A stretch of 38,438 nucleotides of DNA. Source: Bacteroidales bacterium (lineage in GTDB: Bacteria > Bacteroidota > Bacteroidia > Bacteroidales > PWNQ01). Both the position numbers and the translations under genes were made by a program. The stretch covers positions 1 to 38,438 of the forward strand of contig PWNQ01000150.1 in assembly GCA_003557725.1 (NCBI GenBank). The letters are read 5' to 3'. Position 1 is the stretch's first letter. Each line of letters opens with the position of its first letter. A model generated the notes under the pieces. The model saw only the letters and a program-made list of their open reading frames with translations, ran no database searches and was not told the DNA's origin. Positions 1-10,944 of the stretch are shown in pieces.

Positions 1-4
1 CATA

Positions 5-184
5 ATTATTTCTTCGCCTCCTCGCATCATTTCCCGGCGCGCGCCCCCGGCCCCTAAAGGGGAGGGCCATCGCGCATGGTTGCCTCACCAACGTTTCTTC
101 ACCGCAAACTGCCGCGGGTTAGCCCGGTCCTCCCCTTTAGGGGAGTTAGAGGGGCGCGCGGGAGCTTTCCGGTAAGGAAATAAT
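5..184. repeat. Imperfect palindromic MITE/REP-like element
   Basis: The two ends of this stretch are inverted copies. ATTATTTC at 5-12 is matched by GAAATAAT at 177-184. Inner blocks with cgcgcgcccc and the self-complementary cccctaaagggg (left about 37-66) recur inverted on the right (about 129-160). The core between the arms (about 67-128) is unique. No reading frame fits. A GC-rich palindrome with AT-rich ends outside genes suggests a non-autonomous mobile or REP-type element. From memory, CCCCTAAAGGGG-type blocks recur between genes in many Bacteroidetes; copy number in this genome cannot be seen here. Confidence 0.5.
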
Positions 185-413
185 CATCCTCCTGTGTGTC
201 AAAAATCCTGTCATGGGTGTTTCATATGTTTTTATTACTTTTACAAATATACAAAACAGGTTATAACTATTTAGATAAGCATCATCTAAAGGGAAGAATT
301 AATCAGTTAACGGTATGAGATGACCAGTTACCGGCATTATGGGAAAGTAATACAGATATAATACGTGAGTGCGGTCTAAAAAAGACACTTTTGTTTTCAG
401 CATAACCGGTTGG

Positions 414-490
414 TGGTTATTTGCGTTTTTTGGTTATTTGCGTTTTAATATTGATGAAAAGCGGTGCCAAAGATGAAAAGCGCTGCCAAA
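414..490. repeat. Two adjacent short tandem duplications
   Basis: TGGTTATTTGCGTTTT occurs at 414-429 and again at 431-446 (17-bp period). Immediately after, GATGAAAAGCGGTGCCAAA at 453-471 is repeated at 472-490 with one mismatch (19-bp period). The stretch is AT-rich, intergenic and upstream of the aldolase gene. It may be replication-slippage debris or a decayed element. Short frames on both strands across 421-640 have no recognisable product and are not called as genes. Apart from this and the palindrome at 5-184, nothing is evident in 185-577. Confidence 0.55.
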
Positions 491-577
491 TAAGAGTAGT
501 AAACTATTTATTACGGACTCTTTATTCAGAATTCTTATTATTTTTGAATAATTTTTATGGCATGTTAAGTTGGGCCA

Positions 578-607
578 TTGTAGTGTCTGATCATGGGTAC
601 ATGTTTG
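578..607 (+). promoter_or_regulatory. Candidate promoter for the aldolase gene
   Basis: A TTG at 578-580 and CATGTTTG at 600-607 are separated by 19 nt. This approximates the Bacteroidetes sigma consensus (TTTG, 19-21 nt, TAnnTTTG) with a C for T at the first base of the -7 box. Transcription would start near 614 and leave a leader of about 33 nt. The match is imperfect, so this is tentative. Confidence 0.35.
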
Positions 608-646
608 GGCCGCTTTTTTAATTAACAACCTCAAAAACATACAGAT

Positions 647-1702
647 ATGAATTACAATCAGATTGTGGAGTTGTTGGGTAGCAAGGCAGGCTACCTGTTA
701 GATCACCAATGCTCTACGGTAGACAAGGGGCGTTTGCACCTTCCCGGGCCCGATTATATTGACCGGGTTTTTACGCACACCAACCGTAATCCTAAGGTTT
801 TGCGCAACCTACAACATACCTTTGATCATGGTCGCCTGGGGGGTACGGGATATCTTTCCATTCTTCCGGTAGACCAGGGAATTGAGCATACGGCTTCTTC
901 CTCTTTTGCGCCCAATCCCGATTATTTTGATCCGGAGAACATTGTAAAGCTGGCAATAGAAGGGGGTACCAACGCGGTAGCATCTACCGTTGGCGTGTTG
1001 GCATCCGTATCGCGCAAGTATGCTCATAAGATCCCGTTTATTGTGAAGATCAATCATAATGAGCTGCTCACTTATCCCAACAAGTATGATCAGATTCAGT
1101 TTGGCAGTGTGGAGGAAGCCTGGGAGATGGGTGCCGCCGGTATTGGGGCCACCATTTACTTTGGCTCGGAGCAATCCAATCGTCAGATCATTGAAATAGC
1201 GCAGGCTTTTGAGCGTGCTCATGAGTTGGGCATGTATACGGTATTGTGGTGTTATCTTCGCAACAATGCATTTAAGAAAGACAAGGACTACCATGTGGCG
1301 GCCGACCTGACGGCTCAGGCCAATCATCTGGGGGTTACCATTCAGGCGGATATTATCAAGCAGAAAATGCCTTTGAATAATGGGGGCTTTAAGGCCATAG
1401 ACTTTGCCAAGACCCATGATAAGGTTTACAGTGAGCTTACCACAGACCATCCCATTGACCTGGTCCGTTATCAGGTAATAAACAACTACATGGGCCGTAT
1501 AGGGCTCATCAATTCGGGGGGCGCTTCCAAAGGGGAGAGCGACCTGGCAGAGGCAGTGGAGACTGCGGTGGTCAACAAGCGTGCCGGGGGCATGGGGCTG
1601 ATCTCCGGACGGAAAGCATTCCAGCGGCCCCTGAAAGAGGGCATACAACTGCTCAATGCCATCCAGGATGTTTATCTGGAAAAGAAAATTGACGTGGCTT
1701 AG
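647..1702 (+). CDS. fbaB: Fructose-bisphosphate aldolase, class I (DhnA/FbaB type)
   Basis: This 351-residue protein matches the archaeal/bacterial class I aldolase family in length (E. coli FbaB is 350 aa) and along its full sequence. It reversibly cleaves fructose-1,6-bisphosphate into glyceraldehyde-3-phosphate and dihydroxyacetone phosphate in cytosolic glycolysis and gluconeogenesis, through a lysine Schiff base rather than a metal. The segment ADIIKQK (residues 234-240) holds the likely Schiff-base lysine, K238. Near the C-terminus [10 protein letters not shown] and [12 protein letters not shown] form the phosphate-binding loops at the end of the TIM barrel. An earlier block, LPVDQGIEH (73-81), is also family-typical. 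The gene stands alone on the + strand, closes with its own terminator, and converges on the rpoBC-DUF3467 unit. Family assignment is very secure; fbaB is by analogy to E. coli. Confidence 0.95.
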   Translation: MNYNQIVELLGSKAGYLLDHQCSTVDKGRLHLPGPDYIDRVFTHTNRNPKVLRNLQHTFDHGRLGGTGYLSILPVDQGIEHTASSSFAPNPDYFDPENIVKLAIEGGTNAVASTVGVLASVSRKYAHKIPFIVKINHNELLTYPNKYDQIQFGSVEEAWEMGAAGIGATIYFGSEQSNRQIIEIAQAFERAHELGMYTVLWCYLRNNAFKKDKDYHVAADLTAQANHLGVTIQADIIKQKMPLNNGGFKAIDFAKTHDKVYSELTTDHPIDLVRYQVINNYMGRIGLINSGGASKGESDLAEAVETAVVNKRAGGMGLISGRKAFQRPLKEGIQLLNAIQDVYLEKKIDVA

Positions 1703-1724
1703 CAGGGGACAGGGCTATATAAGT

Positions 1725-1770
1725 GCAAAAGCAGACTCGTCCATGTGGATATGTCTGCTTTTGCCTTTTT
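1725..1770 (+). terminator. Rho-independent terminator of the aldolase gene
   Basis: A perfect 12-bp stem (1725-1736 with 1753-1764) around a 16-nt loop is followed by CTTTTT at 1765-1770. It lies 22 nt after the aldolase stop and directly abuts the stop of the convergent DUF3467 gene. On the opposite strand the same hairpin lacks a good U-tract, so it serves mainly the + strand but may also help end the long rpo transcript. Confidence 0.85.
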
Positions 1771-1771
1771 A

Positions 1772-2101
1772 TTAAGCCTGTGTTGGGCCTTCCATATTCA
1801 TGGTGGGTGGTCCCTGCATGTGTTGTTCCGGCTCTTCTATGGTTCCGTGGTTTGATTCAAACTTGCGGATATTGTCGTTCAGTGCCCGCAGCAGCCGTTT
1901 GGCATGTTGTGGGGTAAGGATCACACGTGATTTTACCTTGGCTTTGGGCACTCCCGGCATCATGCGGATAAAGTCTACCACAAATTCGGAGCTGGAATGG
2001 TTGATAATGGCCAGGTTGGCATAGATGCCCTGAGCCACTTCTTCGCTAAGTTCAATATTGACCTGGTTGGGGTCGGGTTTCTTTTTTTGCTTATCGTCCA
2101 T
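1772..2101 (-). CDS. DUF3467 domain protein, last gene of the rpoBC unit
   Basis: A 109-residue protein with a charged N-terminus, a central conserved part (SEEVAQGIYANLAIINHSSS, then EFVVDFIRMMPG at about residues 20-50, followed by a VILTPQHAKRLLRALNDNI block) and a Met/Pro/Gln-rich tail. This is the DUF3467 family, small cytosolic proteins of unknown function. Its position 15 nt after rpoC is common in Bacteroidetes, so it is probably co-transcribed with RNA polymerase. The alternating hydrophobic pattern suggests a compact beta/alpha fold; there is no signal peptide or membrane segment. Whether it touches RNA polymerase is unknown; the linkage only hints at it. Confidence 0.88.
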   Translation of the reverse strand: MDDKQKKKPDPNQVNIELSEEVAQGIYANLAIINHSSSEFVVDFIRMMPGVPKAKVKSRVILTPQHAKRLLRALNDNIRKFESNHGTIEEPEQHMQGPPTMNMEGPTQA

Positions 2102-2116
2102 AATTTGTTGGTTTAA

Positions 2117-5100
2117 TTAGTTATGCGTCTCGTCCGATGGCTTATTATCTGTCTGGGAAGCTTTTTGCTCTGCAGCTTCCTCCTGTACAGTTTGGGCATG
2201 CTCGTCGTCCTGGCTTTGGGCTTGCTGAGTAAGTCTTTCGTACTCTTCTTTAGAGCCGACGATAATGTCTTCATAATCTCTCAGCCCTGTTCCTGCAGGG
2301 ATTTTATGTCCCACGATCACATTTTCCTTAAGTCCGTTCAGCGTATCCACTTTGGCATTTACGGCGGCATCCGTAAGCACTTTAGTTGTTTCCTGGAAGG
2401 AAGCCGCTGAGATAAAGCTCTTGGTTTGGAGCGATGCCTTGGTGATTCCCTGCAGTACTTGTTTGGCGGTAGCCGGTTGGGCGCTGCGTGCCGACACCAG
2501 CTTTTTGTCTTGCCGGCGCAGCGTGGAGTTTTCTTCTCTCAGTTTGCGGCTGCTGATGATCTGTCCGGGCTTCAGGTTCTGCGAGTCGCCCTGGTCTTCC
2601 ACCACTTTTTTGTTGAAGATCCAGTCGTTCTCTTCCATGAAATCCGTCTTTTCGATCACTTCACTCTCCAAATACCGCGTATCGCCGGGGTCCATGACTT
2701 CCACTTTACGCATCATCTGACGAACGATCACTTCAAAGTGCTTGTCATTGATCTTTACACCCTGGAGGCGGTATACCTCCTGGATCTCATTGACAATATA
2801 CTCTTGTACCTTGGTAGGCCCTTTCACTGCCAAAATATCGGCAGGGGTCATGGCTCCATCGGAAAGAGGGGTGCCCGCTTTCACATAATCGTTCTCCTGG
2901 GCCAGGATTTGTTTGGATGTGGAGATCAGGTACTTTTTTGTTTCTCCCGATTTGGAGGTGATGATCACTTCCCGGTTTCCCCGTTTCAGTTTTTTTCCAA
3001 AGGATACCACACCGTCGATCTCTGCTACGGTAGCCGGATCGGAAGGGTTTCGGGCTTCAAACAGCTCAGTAACTCTGGGCAGACCTCCGGTGATGTCTCC
3101 TGATTTCCCCAGGGCTCTGGGGATTTTACACAAGATGGTTCCGGCTTCCACTGTTGCATCTTCATCCACAATGATATGTGCTCCTACGGGGATATCATAT
3201 ACTTTCATCAGCTCGTCATCATGGCTAAAGATTTGGATGGAGGGGTTTTTAGACCGGCGCCGTGTTTCGATGGTTACCTTTTCTTTATATCCGGTTTGTT
3301 CGTCGGAAACCACCTTAAAGGTTTCTCCTTCGATGACGTTTTTAAATTTTATCTTACCAGGGGCATCGGTAATGATCAATGCGTTATAGGGGTCCCAATC
3401 GCAGATCACTTCGCCTTTTTTCACCTTGTCGCCGTCATCTTTATACAGATGTGCGCCATAGGGGATGTTATGTGATGCCAGTACTACTTTTGTTTTTTCA
3501 TCCACCAGTCGCATTTCTGCGGATCGTCCCACCACAATTTTCAGCTCTTTCCCTTCCTGGTTTGTTTGTTCCACGTATCTTAGCTCGTCGATTTCCAGGT
3601 ATCCGTCGTGTTTTGGGATGATACTGCTTTCGATGGCGATATTAGAGGCGGTACCTCCTACGTGGAATGTTCTCAGGGTAAGCTGTGTCCCTGGTTCACC
3701 GATAGATTGTGCGGCCACTACGCCGGCGGCTTCGCCTCTTTGGGTCATGCGTCCGGTGGCCAGGTTGCGGCCATAGCACTTGCCACACACTCCATAGCGG
3801 GATTCACAGGTAAGTACCGAGCGGATCTCCACACTTTCCAGCGCTGAGGCTTCCACCTTTGCTGCTGCACTTTCATTGATTTCTTCTCCGGCAACCAGTA
3901 TTCTTTCCCCTGTACTGGGGTCATATACATCGTGCAACGACACTCGTCCAATAATCCGGTCGTAGAGAGGTTCCACGATTTCCTCATGGCGTTTGAAAGG
4001 GATGGCGATCAAGCCTCTCAGTGTTCCGCAATCCTCTTCTGAGATGATCACATCCTGGGCAACATCTACCAGACGACGGGTGAGGTATCCTGCATCAGCG
4101 GTTTTCAGTGCCGTATCAGCAAGACCTTTACGGGCACCGTGGGTGGAAATAAAATACTCCAGCACCGATAGTCCTTCCTTAAAGTTGGAAAGGATGGGGT
4201 TCTCGATGATCTCTGCACCGGTCTTACCGGATTTTTGCGGTTTAGCCATCAGACCACGCATTCCGGAAAGCTGGCGTATCTGCTCTTTAGAACCTCGGGC
4301 ACCGGAATCCAGCATCATGTATACCGGGTTAAACCCTTGCTTATCATTGATAAGCTGGTGCATCAGCTTATTGGTCAGATGGGAGTTGGTATGGGTCCAA
4401 ACGTCGATGATCTGGTTGTATCGCTCATTGTTGGTAATGAAGCCCATATTATAGTTTCCGGTAACTTCATCCACCTGCTCATGCGCCTTTTGGATCAGCT
4501 CTTCTTTGATTTCAGGGATGATAACATCATCAATATTAAAGGACAGTCCGCCTTCATAGGCCATTCGGAAGCCCATATCTTTTATGTCATCCAGGAAGTT
4601 AACGGCTTTTTTGTTTCCGGTAAGCTTCAGGATTTCCCCGATAATGTCTCTCAGGCTTTTCTTGGTGAGCAGTTTATTGATATATCCATACTCTTTGGGG
4701 ACCACCTGGTTGAACAGTACTCTTCCCATGGTGGTTTTAATCACTTTTCTTTCCAGTTGGCCGGTATTTTCATTCCTTTCATGGACGGCCACATGGATAA
4801 AGGCGTTCAGGTTTACTTTTCCTTCGTTGTATGCTATTATGGCTTCCCGGGTTCCATAAAATCTCAATCCATCGCCTTTCACCGGGTATTGTGTAGTACT
4901 TTCTTTTCCTTTAGTGAGGTAGTACAGTCCCAGTACCATATCCTGTGAGGGCACGGTAATAGGTGCTCCGTTGGCGGGGTTAAGGATGTTATGGGAGGCC
5001 AACATGAGAATTTGTGCTTCCAGTATGGCTGCATTTCCCAGAGGCACGTGCACGGCCATTTGGTCTCCGTCAAAGTCGGCGTTAAAGGCAGTACATGCCA

Positions 5101-6499
5101 GCGGGTGCAGCTGAATTGCTTTTCCTTCAATAAGCTTAGGCTGGAAGGCCTGGATACTGAGGCGGTGCAGGGTAGGGGCCCGGTTCAGGAACACGGGATG
5201 TCCTTTCAGCACATTTTCCAGGATATCCCAAACCACGGGGTCTTTTTTATCTACGATCTTTTTGGCCGATTTTACGGTTTTCACGATGCCCCGTTCCAGC
5301 ATTTTTCTAATAATAAAGGGTTTGAACAGCTCGGAGGCCATTTCTTTGGGTATTCCGCACTCGTTGAGTTTCAGTTCGGGTCCCACGACGATAACCGAAC
5401 GTCCGGAGTAGTCTACCCGTTTTCCCAGCAGGTTCTGCCTGAATCGCCCTTGTTTTCCTTTAAGGCTATCGCTAAGCGACTTAAGAGGTCTGTTGGCATC
5501 CGTTTTCACCGCATTGGCCTTTCTGGAGTTGTCAAACAGCGAGTCCACTGCTTCCTGCAGCATACGTTTCTCGTTACGCAGGATCACATCGGGTGCTTTT
5601 ATCTCTATCAGCCGCTTAAGGCGGTTGTTTCTGATGATCACTCTTCGGTACAGATCGTTGAGGTCGGAGGTGGCAAACCTTCCACCATCCAGGGGTACCA
5701 GCGGTCTTAGGTCGGGAGGGATCACCGGAACCACTTTCACGATCATCCATTCGGGCCGGTTTTCCTTGCGCTTATGGGAGTCGCGGAAGGCTTCCACTAC
5801 CCGTAGCCGCTTGAGTGCGTCCTTTTTCCGTTGTTGGGATGTTTCCGTATTGGCTTTATGCCGTAATGAAAAGGACAGCTCGTCCAGATCCAGCCGGGTA
5901 AGGATAGCAAACACCGCATCGGCGCCCATTTTGGCGATAAACTTATCCGGGTCCGTTTCATCCAGGTATTGGTTTTCCACGGGGATCTTTTCCATCACTT
6001 CGAAATACTCTTCTTCGGTCAGGAAGTCCAGGTATTTCACCTCATGTTCAGCGGCTACACCCGGGTTTATCACCACGTAGCGTTCGTAATAAATGATGGA
6101 GTCCAGTTTTTTGGACTGCAGTCCCATCAGCGCTCCCAGTTTATTGGGTAGGGAGCGGAAGAACCAGATATGTGCCACGGGCACCACCAGTTCGATATGT
6201 CCCATTCGTTCGCGACGGACTTTTTTTTCAGTGACTTCCACACCGCAACGGTCGCAGACAATACCTTTATATCGTATACGCTTGTATTTACCGCAGTGGC
6301 ATTCATAGTCTTTAACAGGTCCAAAAATACGTTCACAGAACAGCCCGTCCCGCTCCGGCTTATAGGTGCGGTAGTTTATAGTTTCCGGCTTTAATACTTC
6401 GCCATGAGACTGTTCGTAGATCATCTCCGGGGAGGAGAGGCTTAGGGTTATTTTGGAGAATTCGTTCTTGCTCAGGTTGGAATTACTTCTAAAAGCCAT
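2117..6499 (-). CDS. rpoC: DNA-directed RNA polymerase subunit beta'
   Basis: This 1460-residue subunit forms half of the RNA polymerase active site. The Mg2+-binding NADFDGDQM signature is at residues 473-481. The N-terminal zinc site uses C67, C69, C82 and C85. A second cysteine cluster (EEDCGTL, then [14 protein letters not shown]) is in the C-terminal half. Clamp and rudder sequences such as [18 protein letters not shown] (359-376) are intact. The C-terminus ends in an acidic/Gln-rich tail of about 50 residues. It follows rpoB after a gap of 71 nt and is followed by the DUF3467 gene. No truncation or frameshift was seen. Confidence 0.99.
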   Translation of the reverse strand: MAFRSNSNLSKNEFSKITLSLSSPEMIYEQSHGEVLKPETINYRTYKPERDGLFCERIFGPVKDYECHCGKYKRIRYKGIVCDRCGVEVTEKKVRRERMGHIELVVPVAHIWFFRSLPNKLGALMGLQSKKLDSIIYYERYVVINPGVAAEHEVKYLDFLTEEEYFEVMEKIPVENQYLDETDPDKFIAKMGADAVFAILTRLDLDELSFSLRHKANTETSQQRKKDALKRLRVVEAFRDSHKRKENRPEWMIVKVVPVIPPDLRPLVPLDGGRFATSDLNDLYRRVIIRNNRLKRLIEIKAPDVILRNEKRMLQEAVDSLFDNSRKANAVKTDANRPLKSLSDSLKGKQGRFRQNLLGKRVDYSGRSVIVVGPELKLNECGIPKEMASELFKPFIIRKMLERGIVKTVKSAKKIVDKKDPVVWDILENVLKGHPVFLNRAPTLHRLSIQAFQPKLIEGKAIQLHPLACTAFNADFDGDQMAVHVPLGNAAILEAQILMLASHNILNPANGAPITVPSQDMVLGLYYLTKGKESTTQYPVKGDGLRFYGTREAIIAYNEGKVNLNAFIHVAVHERNENTGQLERKVIKTTMGRVLFNQVVPKEYGYINKLLTKKSLRDIIGEILKLTGNKKAVNFLDDIKDMGFRMAYEGGLSFNIDDVIIPEIKEELIQKAHEQVDEVTGNYNMGFITNNERYNQIIDVWTHTNSHLTNKLMHQLINDKQGFNPVYMMLDSGARGSKEQIRQLSGMRGLMAKPQKSGKTGAEIIENPILSNFKEGLSVLEYFISTHGARKGLADTALKTADAGYLTRRLVDVAQDVIISEEDCGTLRGLIAIPFKRHEEIVEPLYDRIIGRVSLHDVYDPSTGERILVAGEEINESAAAKVEASALESVEIRSVLTCESRYGVCGKCYGRNLATGRMTQRGEAAGVVAAQSIGEPGTQLTLRTFHVGGTASNIAIESSIIPKHDGYLEIDELRYVEQTNQEGKELKIVVGRSAEMRLVDEKTKVVLASHNIPYGAHLYKDDGDKVKKGEVICDWDPYNALIITDAPGKIKFKNVIEGETFKVVSDEQTGYKEKVTIETRRRSKNPSIQIFSHDDELMKVYDIPVGAHIIVDEDATVEAGTILCKIPRALGKSGDITGGLPRVTELFEARNPSDPATVAEIDGVVSFGKKLKRGNREVIITSKSGETKKYLISTSKQILAQENDYVKAGTPLSDGAMTPADILAVKGPTKVQEYIVNEIQEVYRLQGVKINDKHFEVIVRQMMRKVEVMDPGDTRYLESEVIEKTDFMEENDWIFNKKVVEDQGDSQNLKPGQIISSRKLREENSTLRRQDKKLVSARSAQPATAKQVLQGITKASLQTKSFISAASFQETTKVLTDAAVNAKVDTLNGLKENVIVGHKIPAGTGLRDYEDIIVGSKEEYERLTQQAQSQDDEHAQTVQEEAAEQKASQTDNKPSDETHN

Positions 6500-6570
6500 A
6501 TTTGTGTCTTTTATTGCTTAGCTGTTAATATAAAATAGAAACCTATGGTGACCAAAAAGGGATATGACCA

Positions 6571-9500
6571 TCACTGGTCAAAGTCGATTTTCAGGCCCAG
6601 TCCGTTTAGTTCGTTGACCAGCACTTTGAATGATTCGGGGATGCCGGGTTTGATCATATTTTGTCCTTTCACGATGGTTTCATACACCTTGGCGCGTCCA
6701 ACCACGTCATCGGATTTGACGGTAAGTATCTCCTGGAGCATATTGGCAGCGCCGAATGCTTCCAGTGCCCAGACCTCCATTTCTCCAAACCGTTGCCCTC
6801 CAAACTGTGCTTTTCCTCCCAACGGTTGTTGGGTGATCAGCGAGTAAGGACCGATAGACCGTGCGTGCATTTTGTCATCCACCATATGGTGTAGCTTCAG
6901 CATATAGATCACACCTACCGTAGTCATTTGATGAAAGGGTTCTCCGGTTTCTCCGTCGTACAGTTGTACTTTGCCGTTGGCTGGGAGGCCGGCTTTTTCC
7001 AAATACTGATTGATCTGGTCCACAGAAGCACCGTCGAAGATGGGTGTGGCAAACTTCAGCCCCAGCTTTTGACCTGCCCAGCCCAGCACTGTTTCATAGA
7101 TCTGGCCCAGATTCATCCGGGAAGGTACTCCCAGCGGGTTGAGCACTATGTCCACCGGCGTACCATCCTTCAGGAATGGCATATCTTCTTCACGCACGAT
7201 CTTGGCAATAATCCCCTTGTTACCATGTCTTCCCGCCATTTTATCACCAACTTTGATCTTGCGTTTCTTGGCAATATATACCTTGGCCATCTGGACAATT
7301 CCCGTAGGCAGCTCATCACCTACCGTAATATTAAACTTCTCCCGGTTATAAATACCCGTGAGCTCCTTATGCTTTATGCTGTAATTTTGAAGTATTTGCC
7401 TGATGGTTTCGTTGCGTGTCTTGTCCGTGGTCCAACGCCGGGAGCTGATAGTAATGTAGTTATCCACCTTGCTCAGAACCTTTCTGGAAAACTTGGTCCG
7501 TTTGGGGATAATCACCTCTTTGTATTTATTGTTAACTCCCTGTGAGGTTTTTCCGTTCACCACCTCCAGCAGTTTATCGATCAACTGCTCTTTAAGCAGT
7601 TCCAGCTTATTATTATGGTCTATTTCCAGCTTATCCAGCAGCTCTTTTTCTTTGGTTCTGGACCGTTTGTCTTTAATAGCTCTGGAGTATAGCGTTTTAT
7701 TGATAACGATGCCATTGAGTGATGGTGGGGCTTTCATGGATGCATCTTTCACATCGCCGGCTTTATCTCCGAAGATGGCCCGCAGCAGCTTTTCTTCCGG
7801 TGTGGGGTCTGTTTCTCCTTTGGGAGTGATCTTCCCGATCAATATATCCCCTTCGTTCACTTCTGCACCTATGCGCACAATGCCGTTTTCGTCCAGGTTT
7901 TTGGTGGCTTCTATGCTCACATTGGGGATATCTGCCGTCAGCTCTTCCACACCCCTCTTGGTATCCCTCACTTCCATAACATACTCATCGATATGGATAG
8001 AGGTATACACATCGTCTTTCACCAGGCGTTCACTGATCACCACGGCATCCTCGAAGTTATATCCTTTCCAGGGCATAAAAGCCACTTTCAGGTTTCGTCC
8101 GATGGCCAGTTCCCCGTCTTCACTGGCGTATCCTTTGGTAAGGATATCCCCTTTGTTCACCTTTTGCCCTTTGTATACGTTGGGTTTTAATGTGATGGAG
8201 GTTCCCTGGTTGGTTCGGGTAAACTTGGTCAGTTGGTATTCTTTGATGTTACCATCGAATGCGGTGAGCTCTTCCGTTTCTTCGCGGTGGTATTCTACGA
8301 TGATCTTTTTGGCATCCACGAAGTTAATGGTTCCGTTCCCTTCGGCGATAATGTTGGACCGGGAGTCTATGGACACTTGTTTTTCCAGTCCTGTCCCCAC
8401 GATGGGTGCTTCGGGTTTCATAAGCGGCACTGCCTGTCGCATCATGTTGGAACCCATAAGCGCCCGGTTGGCGTCATCATGCTCCAGGAATGGGATAAGC
8501 GAAGCGGCAATAGATCCGATCTGGTTGGGAGCCACGTCAATGAGGTCGATATTGGCGGGTTCTGTCACCGGGTAATCGGCCAGTTTACGTGCCTTTATCC
8601 GTTCCTGAGAGATCCTGCCGTCTTCCTCGATCTGGACTACAGCGTGGGTAATAATCTTATCTTCCTCTTCTTCTGCAGTGAGGAAAATGGGGTCTTTATG
8701 CAGCTGCACCGTTCCTTCATCAACCAATTTGTAGGGGGTTTCAATAAAGCCCAGTTTGTTGATCTTGGCATATACACTGAGGGACGAGATAAGCCCGATA
8801 TTTGGCCCCTCGGGTGTTTCGATGGTACATAACCTGCCGTAATGAGTATAATGGACGTCCCTTACTTCAAATCCGGCTCTTTCTCTGGTCAGTCCGCCCG
8901 GTCCCAGTGCAGAGATCCGCCGTTTATGGGTCACCTCACTCAGGGGGTTGGTTTGGTCCATAAACTGTGACAGCTGGTTGGTTCCAAAGAAGGAATTGAT
9001 CACCGAGGAGAGGGCTTTGGCGTTGATAAGGTCTGTAGGTGTAAACACCTCATTATCTCTTACGTTCATTCTCTCCCGGATGGTTCTTGCCATTCTGGAT
9101 AGTCCCAGGCCAAATTGGTTATATAACTGTTCGCCTACTGTACGTACTCTTCTGTTGCTCAGGTGGTCGATATCATCCACCTCCGTTTTTTCGTTGATCA
9201 GATGGATCAGGTGCCGGATGATATGGATAATATCCTCATTGGTAAGTGTTCTTGTATCCAGAGAGGTTTCCAGTTCCAGTTTTCGGTTGATCTTATACCT
9301 TCCCACCTCACCCAGGTCGTAGCGTTTATCGCTGAAGAACAGGTTTTGTATAATGCTTCGTGCGGTCTCCTCGTCGGGGGGTTCGGCATTTCTCAGCTGG
9401 CGGTAGATAAACTCTACGGCTTCTTTTTCTGAGTTTGCGGTATCTTTTTGCAGCGTAGTAAAGATGATATCGTACTCGCTGGTATCCGTATTTTCTTTAT

Positions 9501-10383
9501 GCAGGAGGATGGTTTTCACGCCTGCATCCACGATCATATCGATGTGGTGGCTTTCCAGTTCGGTTTCTCTGTCGATGACCACTTCCGTCCTTTCGATGGA
9601 AACCACTTCACCTGTATCTTCATCCACAAAGTCTTCCACCCATGCCCGGAGCACTGTAGCGGCCAGTTTTCTTCCCAGCAATCGTTTGAGGCCTGCTTTA
9701 GTCACCTTAATTTCATCGGCCAGGTCAAAGATTTGCAGGATCTCCTTATCGGTTTCGTACCCGATAGCTCTGAGCAAAGTGGTTACGGGGAGTTTCTTTT
9801 TCCGGTCGATATATGCATACATCACATTATTGATGTCTGTAGCAAACTCGATCCATGAACCTTTAAAAGGGATGATCCGTGCGGAGTATAGCTGTGTTCC
9901 GTTGGCATGCCTGCTGGTTCCGAAGAACACTCCCGGGGACCGGTGCAGCTGTGACACGATCACCCGTTCGGCTCCATTGATAATAAAGGAGCCACTGGGC
10001 GACATGTAGGGGATCAGCCCCAGGTACACGTCCTGGATAATGGTCTCAAAGTCTTCATGCTCCGGGTCGGTGCAATAGAGCTTCAGCTTCGCTTTGAGCG
10101 GGACGCTGTAGGTTAGCCCTCTGGAGAGGCATTCAGCGATGGTATATCTCGGAGGGTCAATGAAATAGTCTAAAAATTCCAGGACAAAATTGTTTCTTGC
10201 ATCTGTGATGGGGAAATTTTCAGAGAAGACCCGGTACAGGCCTTCATTTTCCCGGGCATCCGGAGACGTTTCCAGCTGGAAGAAGTCCTGGAATGATTTT
10301 AACTGAATGTCGAGAAAGTCAGGATATTCCGCAGGGATGCGGGATGATGCAAAACTGATACGTTGATTCATATTTGAAGCCAA
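6571..10383 (-). CDS. rpoB: DNA-directed RNA polymerase subunit beta (TTG start likely)
   Basis: A 1270-residue beta subunit. Recognisable blocks include the rifampicin-pocket region ([20 protein letters not shown] and [13 protein letters not shown]), [23 protein letters not shown], and [16 protein letters not shown] in the switch/active-site region. The start at 10383 is a TTG, giving [13 protein letters not shown]. Bacteroidetes RpoB proteins usually begin MAS(x)NQR, which favours this codon over the ATG at 10371, which would remove four residues. TAAGG lies a few bases upstream of the TTG. The gene is 134 nt downstream of rplL with a hairpin between them, the classic rplL-rpoB arrangement. 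Confidence 0.98.
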   Translation of the reverse strand: MASNMNQRISFASSRIPAEYPDFLDIQLKSFQDFFQLETSPDARENEGLYRVFSENFPITDARNNFVLEFLDYFIDPPRYTIAECLSRGLTYSVPLKAKLKLYCTDPEHEDFETIIQDVYLGLIPYMSPSGSFIINGAERVIVSQLHRSPGVFFGTSRHANGTQLYSARIIPFKGSWIEFATDINNVMYAYIDRKKKLPVTTLLRAIGYETDKEILQIFDLADEIKVTKAGLKRLLGRKLAATVLRAWVEDFVDEDTGEVVSIERTEVVIDRETELESHHIDMIVDAGVKTILLHKENTDTSEYDIIFTTLQKDTANSEKEAVEFIYRQLRNAEPPDEETARSIIQNLFFSDKRYDLGEVGRYKINRKLELETSLDTRTLTNEDIIHIIRHLIHLINEKTEVDDIDHLSNRRVRTVGEQLYNQFGLGLSRMARTIRERMNVRDNEVFTPTDLINAKALSSVINSFFGTNQLSQFMDQTNPLSEVTHKRRISALGPGGLTRERAGFEVRDVHYTHYGRLCTIETPEGPNIGLISSLSVYAKINKLGFIETPYKLVDEGTVQLHKDPIFLTAEEEEDKIITHAVVQIEEDGRISQERIKARKLADYPVTEPANIDLIDVAPNQIGSIAASLIPFLEHDDANRALMGSNMMRQAVPLMKPEAPIVGTGLEKQVSIDSRSNIIAEGNGTINFVDAKKIIVEYHREETEELTAFDGNIKEYQLTKFTRTNQGTSITLKPNVYKGQKVNKGDILTKGYASEDGELAIGRNLKVAFMPWKGYNFEDAVVISERLVKDDVYTSIHIDEYVMEVRDTKRGVEELTADIPNVSIEATKNLDENGIVRIGAEVNEGDILIGKITPKGETDPTPEEKLLRAIFGDKAGDVKDASMKAPPSLNGIVINKTLYSRAIKDKRSRTKEKELLDKLEIDHNNKLELLKEQLIDKLLEVVNGKTSQGVNNKYKEVIIPKRTKFSRKVLSKVDNYITISSRRWTTDKTRNETIRQILQNYSIKHKELTGIYNREKFNITVGDELPTGIVQMAKVYIAKKRKIKVGDKMAGRHGNKGIIAKIVREEDMPFLKDGTPVDIVLNPLGVPSRMNLGQIYETVLGWAGQKLGLKFATPIFDGASVDQINQYLEKAGLPANGKVQLYDGETGEPFHQMTTVGVIYMLKLHHMVDDKMHARSIGPYSLITQQPLGGKAQFGGQRFGEMEVWALEAFGAANMLQEILTVKSDDVVGRAKVYETIVKGQNMIKPGIPESFKVLVNELNGLGLKIDFDQ

Positions 10384-10462
10384 GGCCTTATAATTTTAAC
10401 GGTTACCGAAGGATACTAAAGAACGAAAAACTAAAAAAGAGATAATATACAGAAAATCAAAG

Positions 10463-10496
10463 ACCAGAGCCTTCCCTGTTACCGGGAAGGTCTGGT
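10463..10496 (-). terminator. rplL-rpoB intergenic hairpin (attenuator or processing site)
   Basis: ACCAGA/TCTGGT and CCTTCCC/GGGAAGG pair to form a 13-bp stem with one bulged base and a 7-nt loop. It starts about 20 nt after the rplL stop. Downstream on the - strand there is only a weak U-rich run (CTTTGATTTTCTG). In many bacteria this position holds a partial terminator or RNase III site that sets the ribosomal-protein to polymerase ratio; that role here is inferred from position and shape. Confidence 0.6.
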
Positions 10497-10517
10497 ATAT
10501 GTTGTTGGCTGGGTGAT

Positions 10518-10898
10518 TTATTTCACTTCCACTTCTGCCCCTGCTTCCTCCAGTTGGGTTCTCAATCCTTCCGCTTCGTCTTTGGTAACGGCTTCTTTCA
10601 CAGGTTTGGGTGCGGAGTCTACCAGTTCTTTGGCTTCTTTGAGGCCTAAGCTGGTGAGTTCTTTGACCAGTTTAACTACGGCCAGTTTTTTGGGGCCAGG
10701 GGCGTTGAGGATCACGTCGAATTCCGTTTGTTCTTCTTCTTTTTCCCCACCTTCGCCGGCGGCACCCGCTGCCACTGCTACGGGAGCTGCTGCTGCAGGC
10801 TCAATACCGTGTTCTTCTTTCAGAATATCAGCTAATTCGTTAACTTCCTTTACGGTTAAGTTTACTAACTGTTCTGCAAATTCTTTTAAATCTGCCAT
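10518..10898 (-). CDS. rplL: Large ribosomal subunit protein bL12 (L7/L12)
   Basis: This 126-residue stalk protein has the usual layout: an N-terminal dimerisation helix pair that binds L10 (residues 1-35), a flexible Ala/Gly/Glu-rich hinge (about 36-57), and the globular C-terminal domain that recruits translation factors. The C-terminal domain includes [19 protein letters not shown] and [20 protein letters not shown]. The acidic, alanine-rich composition is typical. It lies 46 nt downstream of rplJ, its stalk partner, and upstream of rpoB. The assignment is secure. Confidence 0.99.
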   Translation of the reverse strand: MADLKEFAEQLVNLTVKEVNELADILKEEHGIEPAAAAPVAVAAGAAGEGGEKEEEQTEFDVILNAPGPKKLAVVKLVKELTSLGLKEAKELVDSAPKPVKEAVTKDEAEGLRTQLEEAGAEVEVK

Positions 10899-10944
10899 TT
10901 TATTTTCGTTTTTGGGATGTTAGACAATTGTATTTATATACTAT

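Noticed and set aside
421-640. Overlapping 66- and 68-codon frames on both strands upstream of the aldolase
   Set aside because: They overlap each other and tandem repeats, encode low-complexity or unrecognisable peptides, and lie across the likely aldolase promoter.
809-1648. A 279-codon frame antisense to the aldolase gene
   Set aside because: It is fully contained in a clear FbaB-type gene and has no recognisable family features; it is a codon-usage shadow.
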